This document shows, piece after piece, positions 50,843 to 58,403 of a stretch of 64,000 nucleotides of DNA (its first letter is position 1; each line of letters opens with the position of its first letter). Below the pieces are notes generated by a model. The model made no database searches. It was not told the DNA's origin and saw nothing but the letters and a program-made list of their open reading frames with translations. Both the position numbers and the translations under genes were made by a program. The stretch spans positions 1 to 64,000 of the forward strand of contig REDW01000066.1 in NCBI GenBank assembly GCA_007693325.1. Reading direction: 5' to 3'. The DNA is from Spirochaetaceae bacterium (lineage in GTDB: Bacteria > Spirochaetota > Spirochaetia > DSM-27196 > PWMO01).

Positions 50843-52135
50843 CTACTGCGTCTTGTTCACCTCAAAGATGCCAACCAGGCCGTGACCGCAGCCCTGCCCC
50901 TGCTGCAGTCGACTCACCAGGTAGCGCAGCGCGTAGCCCAGTTGCGGTTCGATCACGTTCTCCCGCGGCAACCCGGTGTTGAGCCAGCCCGCGCCTTCTA
51001 CCACCTGCCGCATGCGCTCCATCATCTGTCGCAGTTCAGTGGGATAGGTCGCGGGGACAGCGGGGAGTTCGGCTTTCAGCGTGCGGGCATCGGGGTCGTA
51101 GGCCTCCATCAGCGCCTGGCAATAGCTTACCAGCGTGTTCCAGCACATCTGCAGTCGCTCGAAGTAGCTGTTGATGAAATCAAAACCGGCTTTGGGAACG
51201 TAGTTCACGATCAGGGTACTGAGGTTGGTACGCACATTGGGCTCGTGCAGCGAGTTGACCGCCTCCCTCAGGGGCTGCGCGTAGGGATTGTATTCGGCGG
51301 TATCCATGTGCCGGCCGGTGAATACGGAACGGTCGAAGAACATCAACGGCTTGATCTCGACACCAGCTCGCTTGCCGGCTTGCGAGACAACCGCGTCGAT
51401 CTCCTGCCTGCTCATGAGCCTGAGCTGCAGATGCTGCAACTCGTTTTGTCTCTGCTCGCGCTCCTCCTTGTTGTAGATGTAGGAGACCACGTAATCCATG
51501 TTGCGGTTGTCGTTGAGATCGTTGGTCCACAGGGTCTGCCATTCGTAAGAGTAGCGGCCCAACCAGTCGCCGACGATCAGACAGTAGTCCTGGCAGGATC
51601 CGGCGATGTCGGCCAGCATTTGGACCAGCGTGTCGTCGTCGTTGTGATGCGAGAATGTGCCGTAGGAAGAGAAGTACAAGTCGTATGGCTTTTCGTCCTT
51701 CTTCAGCGAAAGGCCTTTGGTGAAGTCTCCCTGTTCAAAGCTGACCTTGGGATTGTGACTGTAGATTGAGCGGGCCTGCTGCAGCAGGTCAGCGGAAAGA
51801 TCCACGCCCTTATAGAGTCCGACTCTGTCCTCCGACAGCAGATCCACCTTGGACTGATGCAGTCCCGCCTCGCGATCGCGGATACCCATGAGCAATTCGT
51901 AACCGTCGGCGCTGCCGCAGCCCAGATCTATGATCCGCAGCCGCCTCATGGAGTGCTGACAGCGATCGAGCAGTCCGCGCACGTAGGGGTAGATGAAATG
52001 GCGCGTAATCTCGTCTTCCCAGTGTCGGCGAACGTTGTCGTACTTCCCTACCAGGCCGGACCGCTTGGCGTACAGGCCGCTTTTCACCGCCTCGCTGTAC
52101 GCTTCCATCTGTACGTCTTGCGACATTGAGCTCAT
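50843..52135 (-). CDS. SAM-dependent methyltransferase of the AsnB/MttB operon
   Basis: 430 aa. The class I Rossmann methyltransferase has motif I RRLRIIDLGCGSADGYELL (about residue 70), the acidic GVDLSADLLQQA, and VSFEQGDFTKGL, then YDLYFSSYGTFSHH. The C-terminal 180 residues are an unrecognised helical domain. Start ATG overlaps the upstream MttB-like stop (ATGA), so it is the last, translationally coupled gene of the operon. Substrate unknown; an N- or carboxyl-methylation of the product of the AsnB-like ligase is conceivable. Confidence 0.82.
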   Translation of the reverse strand: MSSMSQDVQMEAYSEAVKSGLYAKRSGLVGKYDNVRRHWEDEITRHFIYPYVRGLLDRCQHSMRRLRIIDLGCGSADGYELLMGIRDREAGLHQSKVDLLSEDRVGLYKGVDLSADLLQQARSIYSHNPKVSFEQGDFTKGLSLKKDEKPYDLYFSSYGTFSHHNDDDTLVQMLADIAGSCQDYCLIVGDWLGRYSYEWQTLWTNDLNDNRNMDYVVSYIYNKEEREQRQNELQHLQLRLMSRQEIDAVVSQAGKRAGVEIKPLMFFDRSVFTGRHMDTAEYNPYAQPLREAVNSLHEPNVRTNLSTLIVNYVPKAGFDFINSYFERLQMCWNTLVSYCQALMEAYDPDARTLKAELPAVPATYPTELRQMMERMRQVVEGAGWLNTGLPRENVIEPQLGYALRYLVSRLQQGQGCGHGLVGIFEVNKTQ

Positions 52136-53628
52136 GATTCCTTCCTTGCGGTTTCCAGAGACTGCGGCAGTATCCCGGGTATCTCGGCGCTGATCCGGTC
52201 AAGCGTCTGCTTGGGCAGGGGCTTTCGTGCAACATCCATGATCTCCAGGTAACGGTGGTGCGCCGCCAACAGGGCCCCGCCCTGTTGGTCCTCCAGCGGA
52301 TAGCGTATGTAGACCTTCTCCCGCGTAGGCAGCGGAAGGTGGTAGATGTAGGTCTTGTGGTCGGTCTGCATGACCTCGCGTATTGTTTCCAGCAACTGCC
52401 GGCTCTTCTCCGGGGTGACCTGAGGCGGAGCAAGATTGTACTTGATCATGCCGATGTGCGCGTCATCGAGTACCGCCTGCTCGGGGCAGAAGATGTTGGT
52501 TCGCTCCAGAAGGCCAAATGCGTAGTGGACATACTGCGCACCGGTCCAGGGAATGTAGCCGTGAGTAAGCATCTTCTCTGCAGTAGCCTGGATGCCCGGC
52601 GTGCTGACATCCCCGGCACCCGCGGTGGAGTAACAGGGGAGCCGGTAGAAACGGGCCATCTGCGCCGCGTCGTGATGGTAGTGATTGAACTCGGGAGCGC
52701 CGTACATGTCGTTCAGGTTGTCCAGCCGGGTACGTACCGGAACACTGCCGTAGAGCACCGGCGCGCCGGGGGCCACAAGCTGGTTCAGCGCCACCCCGGC
52801 CAGGATTTCTGCGTTGATCTGGGAAATCATGCCAAACTCATCGAAGGGGGCGGTGGCGCCGCCCATGGGCGAGCTGGAGATCACCAGAGGCGCCCGATAG
52901 CGCGAGATGGCGATCACCTTGGCGGCGGTATCGTTGACCATCTGCAGCGGACTCTTGACCACGCAGGCAATGAACGACAGCACCGGATTCTCGCTGAACT
53001 CCCTCTCTCCGCCGGCGATGATGCGCCCCATCTGCATAACGTGGTCCAGGGCGTTGAGATCGGTCAGGCCCGCCTGCACGTGTTTGGTGATGTTATTCAG
53101 GCTGGCGAGAAACTTGTTGACGTCTTTGTTAGACGCCTTGACCTGCTCGTCCTGGATGTTGATGCAGCGTATGAAGGAGTCCAGGTTCTCCAGATTGTCC
53201 GCCAGGTGAGCGGCACGGCACAGGTAGTCAATAGAGCCGCTGCGGCGGTTGTATAGCGGTCGGTCGCCGTCAAAACCGATCTCCAGCCAGATGTTGCACT
53301 CCGAGCCGCTGGCAAATCTGACCCGTGGTTCAGCGGCGTCGAGAATCAGGCGGTTGTCGGGGTTGCGGGCTCCAAGCACGATACGCGAGGGCGCACTTGC
53401 CAGCGTCTTGTCCACCAGGGACGAGGGAATGCGCAGCCGCACGCAATCCTCGAGCTGCTCGACACGAGCTCCGGCGTTTCTGAATATGTCGGCTGCTTCG
53501 CGGTTGTAGCACAGAATGCCCGGATCTTCCAGAATTTCGCGCGAAATTCCATCTATCAACCCGATCTGCGCTTCATTCAGTCGCTGCTGCGGGGTGACCA
53601 GTACTCCTTCACGTTGCTTGGTTTCCAT
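52132..53628 (-). CDS. MttB-superfamily methyltransferase, pyrrolysine-free (second copy)
   Basis: 498 aa from ATG 53628, chosen because GGAGG lies 8 nt upstream; the in-frame ATG at 53643 has no SD. A trimethylamine-methyltransferase family TIM barrel is indicated by NAGARVEQLEDCVRLRIPSSLVDKTL, the mid-barrel SSPMGGATAPFDEFGMISQINAEILAG, and ARFYRLPCYSTAGAGDVSTPGIQATAEKM. There is no in-frame TAG, so it belongs with the non-Pyl members acting on quaternary amines. No corrinoid protein gene is nearby. It shares modest similarity with the adjacent MttB-like protein. Confidence 0.88.
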   Translation of the reverse strand: METKQREGVLVTPQQRLNEAQIGLIDGISREILEDPGILCYNREAADIFRNAGARVEQLEDCVRLRIPSSLVDKTLASAPSRIVLGARNPDNRLILDAAEPRVRFASGSECNIWLEIGFDGDRPLYNRRSGSIDYLCRAAHLADNLENLDSFIRCINIQDEQVKASNKDVNKFLASLNNITKHVQAGLTDLNALDHVMQMGRIIAGGEREFSENPVLSFIACVVKSPLQMVNDTAAKVIAISRYRAPLVISSSPMGGATAPFDEFGMISQINAEILAGVALNQLVAPGAPVLYGSVPVRTRLDNLNDMYGAPEFNHYHHDAAQMARFYRLPCYSTAGAGDVSTPGIQATAEKMLTHGYIPWTGAQYVHYAFGLLERTNIFCPEQAVLDDAHIGMIKYNLAPPQVTPEKSRQLLETIREVMQTDHKTYIYHLPLPTREKVYIRYPLEDQQGGALLAAHHRYLEIMDVARKPLPKQTLDRISAEIPGILPQSLETARKES

Positions 53629-53649
53629 AGTGTTTGCCTCCATTTGACT

Positions 53650-55104
53650 TCAGCTCGTTGGTTTCACAATCTCTGGAAACCGCGTCAGGATCCGCTGCCT
53701 GAGCCTGGGCTCCAGCAGAGAACCGCTCTCCTGCCGTCGAACCATCTCAACGAAATTCCTCGCGGCAGCGGCAGCCGGAATTCTGCCGGGCACCTCGCGC
53801 TTCTCGCGGCTGCTGATCAGCGGCGAGTAGAACTCGTTGCGCATGTGCTCGATGGTATGGTCTGCGTCCAGGTAGTGCGCCCCGGGGCCGCGTTCGATCA
53901 TCAGATCGGCAGCCAGGGTGTCGTCGTTGACCTCAATGCCGCGCAGCACACGCTGGCACATACCGAGTATCTCGTTGTCCATAACCAGCTTGTCGTAAGA
54001 CACGGTCAGGTCGGCCTCCATCAGCCCGGCGATATCGTGGATATAGTTGGCGCCACTCATCGCCACCAGCAGACTGGACATGGCGCTCTCCCAGGCGGCC
54101 TGGATGTCCAGCTCCACCGCGTCGCTGGTCCCGCCGGTGGAGTACAGCGGTATCTCAAAGTACTGGGCCAGCTGACTCACCGCGGCGTTGATCATGGCCC
54201 GCTCGATGGCGCCTCCCACATGATCCATATTCTGCAGGTTGGTAATGGAGCCCACACTGCCGCAGATTCCCGGGGCTCCTTTCCTGACGCTCTGCACCAG
54301 CGCGATGCCTCCAAGCGTTTCGGCAATATGGGTGAGAACGTTGCCGGCCAGGGTCACCGGAGAGGTGGTACCGCAGATGGGCTCGGTGGGGACTACTACG
54401 GGCAAGCCCTTTCCGGCCAGGTAACAGGTCATCTCGCCGTAGCGGTCGTCGATCTTGAAGGGGCTGATGATCAGGGTGATGAACGAGACAAAAGGCCGCC
54501 CGGCCAACTCACGCGCGCCGCCTGCCAACTCTTCGGCCATCTCCACCGTCTGCCGGCATCCTTGCAGAGAGTACAACCCTCCCATCACGTGCTTGCCGGT
54601 ATTGTCCAGTGAATGAAAGAACCGGTTTATGTCGATGTGATCGCGGGACTGTATCTCGTTGGGAAACACGTTAATTGTGAACAGATGGATGTTTTGCAGC
54701 TGCTCCACCATCCGGGCGTTGAGGATCACGTCCTCGATGGTCGACGGCCGTCGCTCACCGCTGTCCGGGTCCAGTACGTAGATCGCCGTACCTCCGGTAC
54801 CGTAGTGTACCCGATTCTTCTCCAGCACAACGTCGTAGCCCGGTTTGCGCGCGTGTAGTGTAATTGATGACGGATTGGATGCTACCGCGTCTTCAACCAG
54901 CGAACGGGGGAACCGAACCAGGCCGCTGGAGTCGTCCACCCGGGCACCCGCCTTACGCAACGCTTCGCGGCCAGTACGGGTATGCACCAGCATACCGCCC
55001 TTCTCCAGAACGCGTAGCGCTTCGTCGGCAATCTTCTTCACCTGCTCGCCGGTCAGCGGCCGGTACAGCTCGCTCTGAAACACCTCTGCATGTTGTCTGT
55101 TCAC
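53650..55104 (-). CDS. MttB-superfamily methyltransferase, pyrrolysine-free (first copy)
   Basis: 484 aa from GTG 55104 with AAGGGG at 6 nt. Family landmarks: KAGARVDDSSGLVRFPRSLVEDAV, PTEPICGTTSPVTLAGNVLTHIAETLGGIALVQ, PLYSTGGTSDAVELDIQAAWESAM and GANYIHDIAGLMEADLTVSYDKLVMDNEILG. The last two blocks are close to those of glycine-betaine-type MtgB proteins. The Pyl position is replaced by a sense codon. Characterised relatives demethylate betaines onto a corrinoid protein, which is absent from the window. It lies 49 bp after the AsnB-like gene. Confidence 0.9.
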   Translation of the reverse strand: MNRQHAEVFQSELYRPLTGEQVKKIADEALRVLEKGGMLVHTRTGREALRKAGARVDDSSGLVRFPRSLVEDAVASNPSSITLHARKPGYDVVLEKNRVHYGTGGTAIYVLDPDSGERRPSTIEDVILNARMVEQLQNIHLFTINVFPNEIQSRDHIDINRFFHSLDNTGKHVMGGLYSLQGCRQTVEMAEELAGGARELAGRPFVSFITLIISPFKIDDRYGEMTCYLAGKGLPVVVPTEPICGTTSPVTLAGNVLTHIAETLGGIALVQSVRKGAPGICGSVGSITNLQNMDHVGGAIERAMINAAVSQLAQYFEIPLYSTGGTSDAVELDIQAAWESAMSSLLVAMSGANYIHDIAGLMEADLTVSYDKLVMDNEILGMCQRVLRGIEVNDDTLAADLMIERGPGAHYLDADHTIEHMRNEFYSPLISSREKREVPGRIPAAAAARNFVEMVRRQESGSLLEPRLRQRILTRFPEIVKPTS

Positions 55105-55153
55105 GTGTTACCCCTTTACTGCCGTCTCGATGATAGTCTACCGGATCCAGGTC

Positions 55154-56686
55154 TCACAGAGAGACCCACTGCCCCACCGTACTGACCGCCTTTCCGGTGC
55201 CGTATCGGTCGCAAAACAGCCGGAAGTAGTACAGCTCCTCCTTGCTGCGGACGAAGGGAAACTCGCGCCGCGCTTGTGCCAGTTCGCGGTCACTGAAGCT
55301 GTCCTCGAAGTACGAAGCCAGGCTATCCGCGGAGCCCGCCCCCTGGGAGAACTCCTGTTTGATCCGCCACGCCACAGCGTGCGGCAGCATAGCCTCGTAG
55401 GCCTTCCTGAAGATCCACTTTTCTATTTTGCTGTTACCGTCGGCTCGCTGCTTGTATTCCGCGGGAATATTCATCGCATAACGAAGCAGGTTCCCCGAGA
55501 TCAGCGGCGTGACTACCCGCATCGAGTTTGCCTGATTCATTCTATCCAGACGCAGTGCGGCGTTGTTATGCACAAAGCCGAGGCATTCCATCTGCCGTCT
55601 GAACAGTTCATCTCCGCCAAACTGTTTCAGATAAAGATAGCCGCAGAATACCTCGTCGCCGCCCTCGCCGGAGAGCAGTACCTCGAAGCCCTGTTGGCGG
55701 GCGTACCTGGTTACCAGAAAGTTGACCGCTGCGCTTCGTACCAGGGAGGGGTCGAAGGATTCAAGGTAGTGGACTACCTCGGGCAAGGCGGCCGCCAGAT
55801 CCTCGACCCCTATGATCAGCTCCTGGTGGTCGGTACCCAGATGTTGCGCCACGATGCGGGCATTGGCGATGTCCGTGCTTTCTCCTACCCCGATAGCAAA
55901 GGTTGTCAGCCGCGCGTCGGGACCACGCAGCTCCCGTAACCGCCACGCGGCCAGTGCGCAGATTACGCTGCTGTCCATGCCTCCACTGAGCAAGCCCGCG
56001 GTCGGCAGCGAGAAGTCCACCCTGCTGCACACGCTGTCAAAGATAAGCTCCCGTATCACCCGTACCATTGTGTCAACATCGTGTTCCATCGGCCCCGGGG
56101 GTGAGCTCGGCAACTCGGCGTAGCGGGTGGCGACTCCGGCTTCATCCATGAAGTGACCCGGGGGAAACTCGTAGAGCTCTTCGACAGCAGGCGCCAGACA
56201 CTTCAGCTCGGAAGTCAGGTAACGCACTCCGTCCTTCATGCCGTGGAACAGGGTCTTGATGCCCAGCAGGTCACGGGCGGCAAACCAGTGGTTGCCATCG
56301 TGAATTACAAAGGCGAAGATCGCGTCGTTCAGGTAGCTGAGCATACGTTGCCCGTGACGCCGGTACAGCGCCAGCAGTGTACGCTCCTCCAGAAAGGGTC
56401 CCGGCGGAACACCCTCGGCCACGGCCAGGCACCCTATGTTGCCTATCTGACCGTCATAACAGATGCACGCCTGCTTTCCGTCGGACAGCGGAACCCGGGA
56501 GCCCCGCGGAGCGTTGCCGGTGTCCGCCCGCAGGTAGTTCTGCCCCAGCACGGCCGTCGGCTGCTCGCGTACCCCTTCCAACCAGGGGCCGCGGTGTTTG
56601 ATAGACGCCAACATAGTTTCTACCTGCGTGCTGGATCGGCCATCGACCGAAGGAGATGGATACAATGCGGCTACAAACCCACTCAT
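55154..56686 (-). CDS. Asparagine-synthetase-like ligase with degenerate glutaminase domain
   Basis: 510 aa. N-terminal Ntn domain (1-200): it starts MSGFVAAL, so the nucleophile Cys-2 (MCG) is Ser. The glutamine-binding HERL motif reads QNYL (R49 lost), and NGEIYN reads DGQIGN (N74 lost). HRGP is kept. The C-terminal synthetase domain is intact: PP-loop LLSGGMDSSVICAL, GVGESTDIANARIVAQHL and LLSGEGGDEVFCGYLYL. It probably activates a carboxylate as adenylate and joins it to an amine or ammonia, like beta-lactam synthetase, not glutamine. First gene of the operon with the two MttB-like genes. Confidence 0.88.
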   Translation of the reverse strand: MSGFVAALYPSPSVDGRSSTQVETMLASIKHRGPWLEGVREQPTAVLGQNYLRADTGNAPRGSRVPLSDGKQACICYDGQIGNIGCLAVAEGVPPGPFLEERTLLALYRRHGQRMLSYLNDAIFAFVIHDGNHWFAARDLLGIKTLFHGMKDGVRYLTSELKCLAPAVEELYEFPPGHFMDEAGVATRYAELPSSPPGPMEHDVDTMVRVIRELIFDSVCSRVDFSLPTAGLLSGGMDSSVICALAAWRLRELRGPDARLTTFAIGVGESTDIANARIVAQHLGTDHQELIIGVEDLAAALPEVVHYLESFDPSLVRSAAVNFLVTRYARQQGFEVLLSGEGGDEVFCGYLYLKQFGGDELFRRQMECLGFVHNNAALRLDRMNQANSMRVVTPLISGNLLRYAMNIPAEYKQRADGNSKIEKWIFRKAYEAMLPHAVAWRIKQEFSQGAGSADSLASYFEDSFSDRELAQARREFPFVRSKEELYYFRLFCDRYGTGKAVSTVGQWVSL

Positions 56687-56708
56687 AGGTTCTGCTCCTC
56701 TGGTCTCA

Positions 56709-56736
56709 ATAGTAGGGTCTTATGTTTTCGTGTCAA
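56709..56736 (-). promoter_or_regulatory. Promoter of the AsnB-like/MttB operon
   Basis: Consensus -35 TTGACA, 16 bp, -10 TACTAT; SD GAGGAG 8 nt before the ATG at 56686. No cobalamin-riboswitch features are visible in the short leader. Confidence 0.65.
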
Positions 56737-56947
56737 GGGTCGGTCAGACGCGTTATGCGGTCGGTGGTGGTAGACTGGTAGGTATCATCGGTGTAACGAA
56801 CGAAAAAGCTTTACAAAAAAAACGTGCACGGTATATCCTCGTACCTAGCATGTCCTCGTATTGAGGGTGGCGTTTGGAAACGGGCGGTCAGGATTGGTGA
56901 GTGGATACTCGCCGTTAACGATATGCAAAGCTTCACGGAGGTGTGCA

Positions 56948-57385
56948 ATGGAAACCGTACGGGACGTGCTCGCTGACAAGGGAAAGAAGGTAGTTACCGT
57001 GTCACCTGACAGCACAATCTTCGAGGCGCTGAGTATCATGAAGGTGGAAAGCATCGGTGCTGTTCTTGTTGTGGACGACGCGGGAGATATTGCTGGAATC
57101 CTCTCGGAGCGCGATTATGCACGAAAGATTGTGCTTGACGGCAAGTCGTCCAAAGACACCGCGGTGTCGCAGATCATGACCACGAAGGTGGCGGTCATCA
57201 AGCCTGATAACACGGTAGAAGAAGCAATGGCCCTCATGAGCGAGAAGCGATGCCGGCATCTTCCGGTGCTTGAGGACGGCCGGCTGTGCGGGATCATATC
57301 CATTGGCGACGTCGTACGAGCCGTCATTCAGGATAAGGAGGTCCTCATCAACCAGCTCGAGCGGTACATCAGCAGCAGCTTGTAG
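56948..57385 (+). CDS. CBS-pair domain protein
   Basis: 145 aa from ATG 56948 with CGGAGG 6 nt upstream; the track start is too early. Two CBS motifs: VTVSPDSTIFEALSIMKVESIGAVLVVDDAGDIAGILSERDYARK and VAVIKPDNTVEEAMALMSEKRCRHLPVLEDGRLCGIISIGDVVRAVI. Stand-alone CBS pairs bind adenosine nucleotides and modulate partners. Divergent from the AsnB-like operon by 261 bp; no partner is obvious. Confidence 0.92.
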   Translation: METVRDVLADKGKKVVTVSPDSTIFEALSIMKVESIGAVLVVDDAGDIAGILSERDYARKIVLDGKSSKDTAVSQIMTTKVAVIKPDNTVEEAMALMSEKRCRHLPVLEDGRLCGIISIGDVVRAVIQDKEVLINQLERYISSSL

Positions 57386-57549
57386 CTCGCGACCCGTTCG
57401 ACGTTCGTGCCGCGGCCGATGTCAAGCAAGGACACTGCCGGTTGCAGGCGAAACTGCTCGAGTAACAACACGCCCGCGCGTCCGCCAACCCAAACCGTGC
57501 CCGGGTGATCCCGGCGCGGGGTACCTGCGTGGGTCTCCCGCGAAATCAT

Positions 57550-57748
57550 TCAAGATGCTACAATCCCCCGCTGCCGAGAAACGGACCTCACCCATCATCG
57601 CTCACTGCACTGCGGTCACGCTGGGCCCCATACGCCGGGGTAACGCTACTCATAGCGGCGTGGTGGATCGCTGCGGCCGCGGTGGGGCGCGAAATCCTGC
57701 TTCCATCACCCCCGACGGTTGCGCGCAGCCTGCTGCAGATCGTGCAGT
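57550..57748 (+). pseudogene. N-terminal remnant of an ABC transporter permease (SsuC/TauC-like)
   Basis: One frame reads YAGVTLLIAAWWIAAAAVGR then EILLPSPPTVARSLLQIV, the typical first transmembrane segment and periplasmic loop of aliphatic-sulfonate/nitrate-type permeases. It then breaks off abruptly where a convergent substrate-binding-protein remnant begins. There is no clear start codon or SD. It is a truncated leftover of a transporter operon. Confidence 0.6.
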
Positions 57749-58322
57749 CATGGGATAGTTGTCGCCACCGAAGTGTTCCCTGTATCCGGCGCCCAGGTCA
57801 ATTGCCACCCGCAACCGGGGATTGGCAGTCAGCACTCGCGTCACAAACGGCTCCGGCAGCACCGCAAGCCGAGCCCTGCCGGCAATCAGCTGCTGGGCCA
57901 GCTCGGTCTGATCCGCCGAGTAGCGCAGATCGAGGTCACGTTGCGGATCTATCCCGTACCGTCGGGCGAGCGCCTGTATACAGTATGTCGGGTGTGGTGC
58001 CGCGCGCCAGCGTGTGCACAGTGTGCCCCCGCAGATCATCCCAGCCGAGATCCTCATCGGCCACAACGTAGAGTACTCCCCCGCCGCTAACCGCCAGCAG
58101 CTGAAGATCGACGCCACGATTGAAGAGGTTCGCCGCGAGGTTGGTCGGCAAAGCGGCGATATCAACCTCTCCGGCCAGGATCTGCGACACAAGCAGGTCC
58201 GGAGTTCCGTACACGTTCAAGCGGGGCTCGATGGAAGGCCCCAGCCGATCCGGCTGCCGCGAGCAAACCTGCGCCCGCGAGCAACAGGACAGAGATGAAT
58301 AGACTGCGCTTTATGCCCGCAT
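57749..58322 (-). pseudogene. Frameshifted ABC transporter substrate-binding protein (SsuA/TauA/NMT1-like)
   Basis: The coding signal jumps frames on the minus strand. A signal-peptide-like SLFISVLLLAGAGLLAAAGS is in one frame, then VYGTPDLLVSQILAGEVDIAALPTNLAANLFNRGV in a second, then IQALARRYGIDPQRDLDLRYSADQTELAQQLIAG ending at GGDNYPM in a third. The pieces join into a plausible NMT1/SsuA-like binding protein missing its C-terminal lobe. At least two frameshifts plus truncation at the permease remnant show decay. The remaining sequence to 58403 shows no gene. Confidence 0.75.
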
Positions 58323-58403
58323 CCTACACGGTCGGACGCGGACAATCAAGCTGTATCGGACGATGCGGCGGCGTGGCGGAGACCCTCCAACGCGCCTCCA
58401 TGG

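Noticed and set aside
52132-55104. Pyrrolysine-containing MttB
   Set aside because: Both frames run through without an in-frame TAG, and no Pyl biosynthesis genes are present.
55154-56686. Annotation as ordinary glutamine-hydrolysing AsnB
   Set aside because: The Cys nucleophile and two other glutaminase residues are missing.
56687-56947. Cobalamin riboswitch ahead of the MttB operon
   Set aside because: The leader is too short and no B12-box-like conserved sequence is visible.
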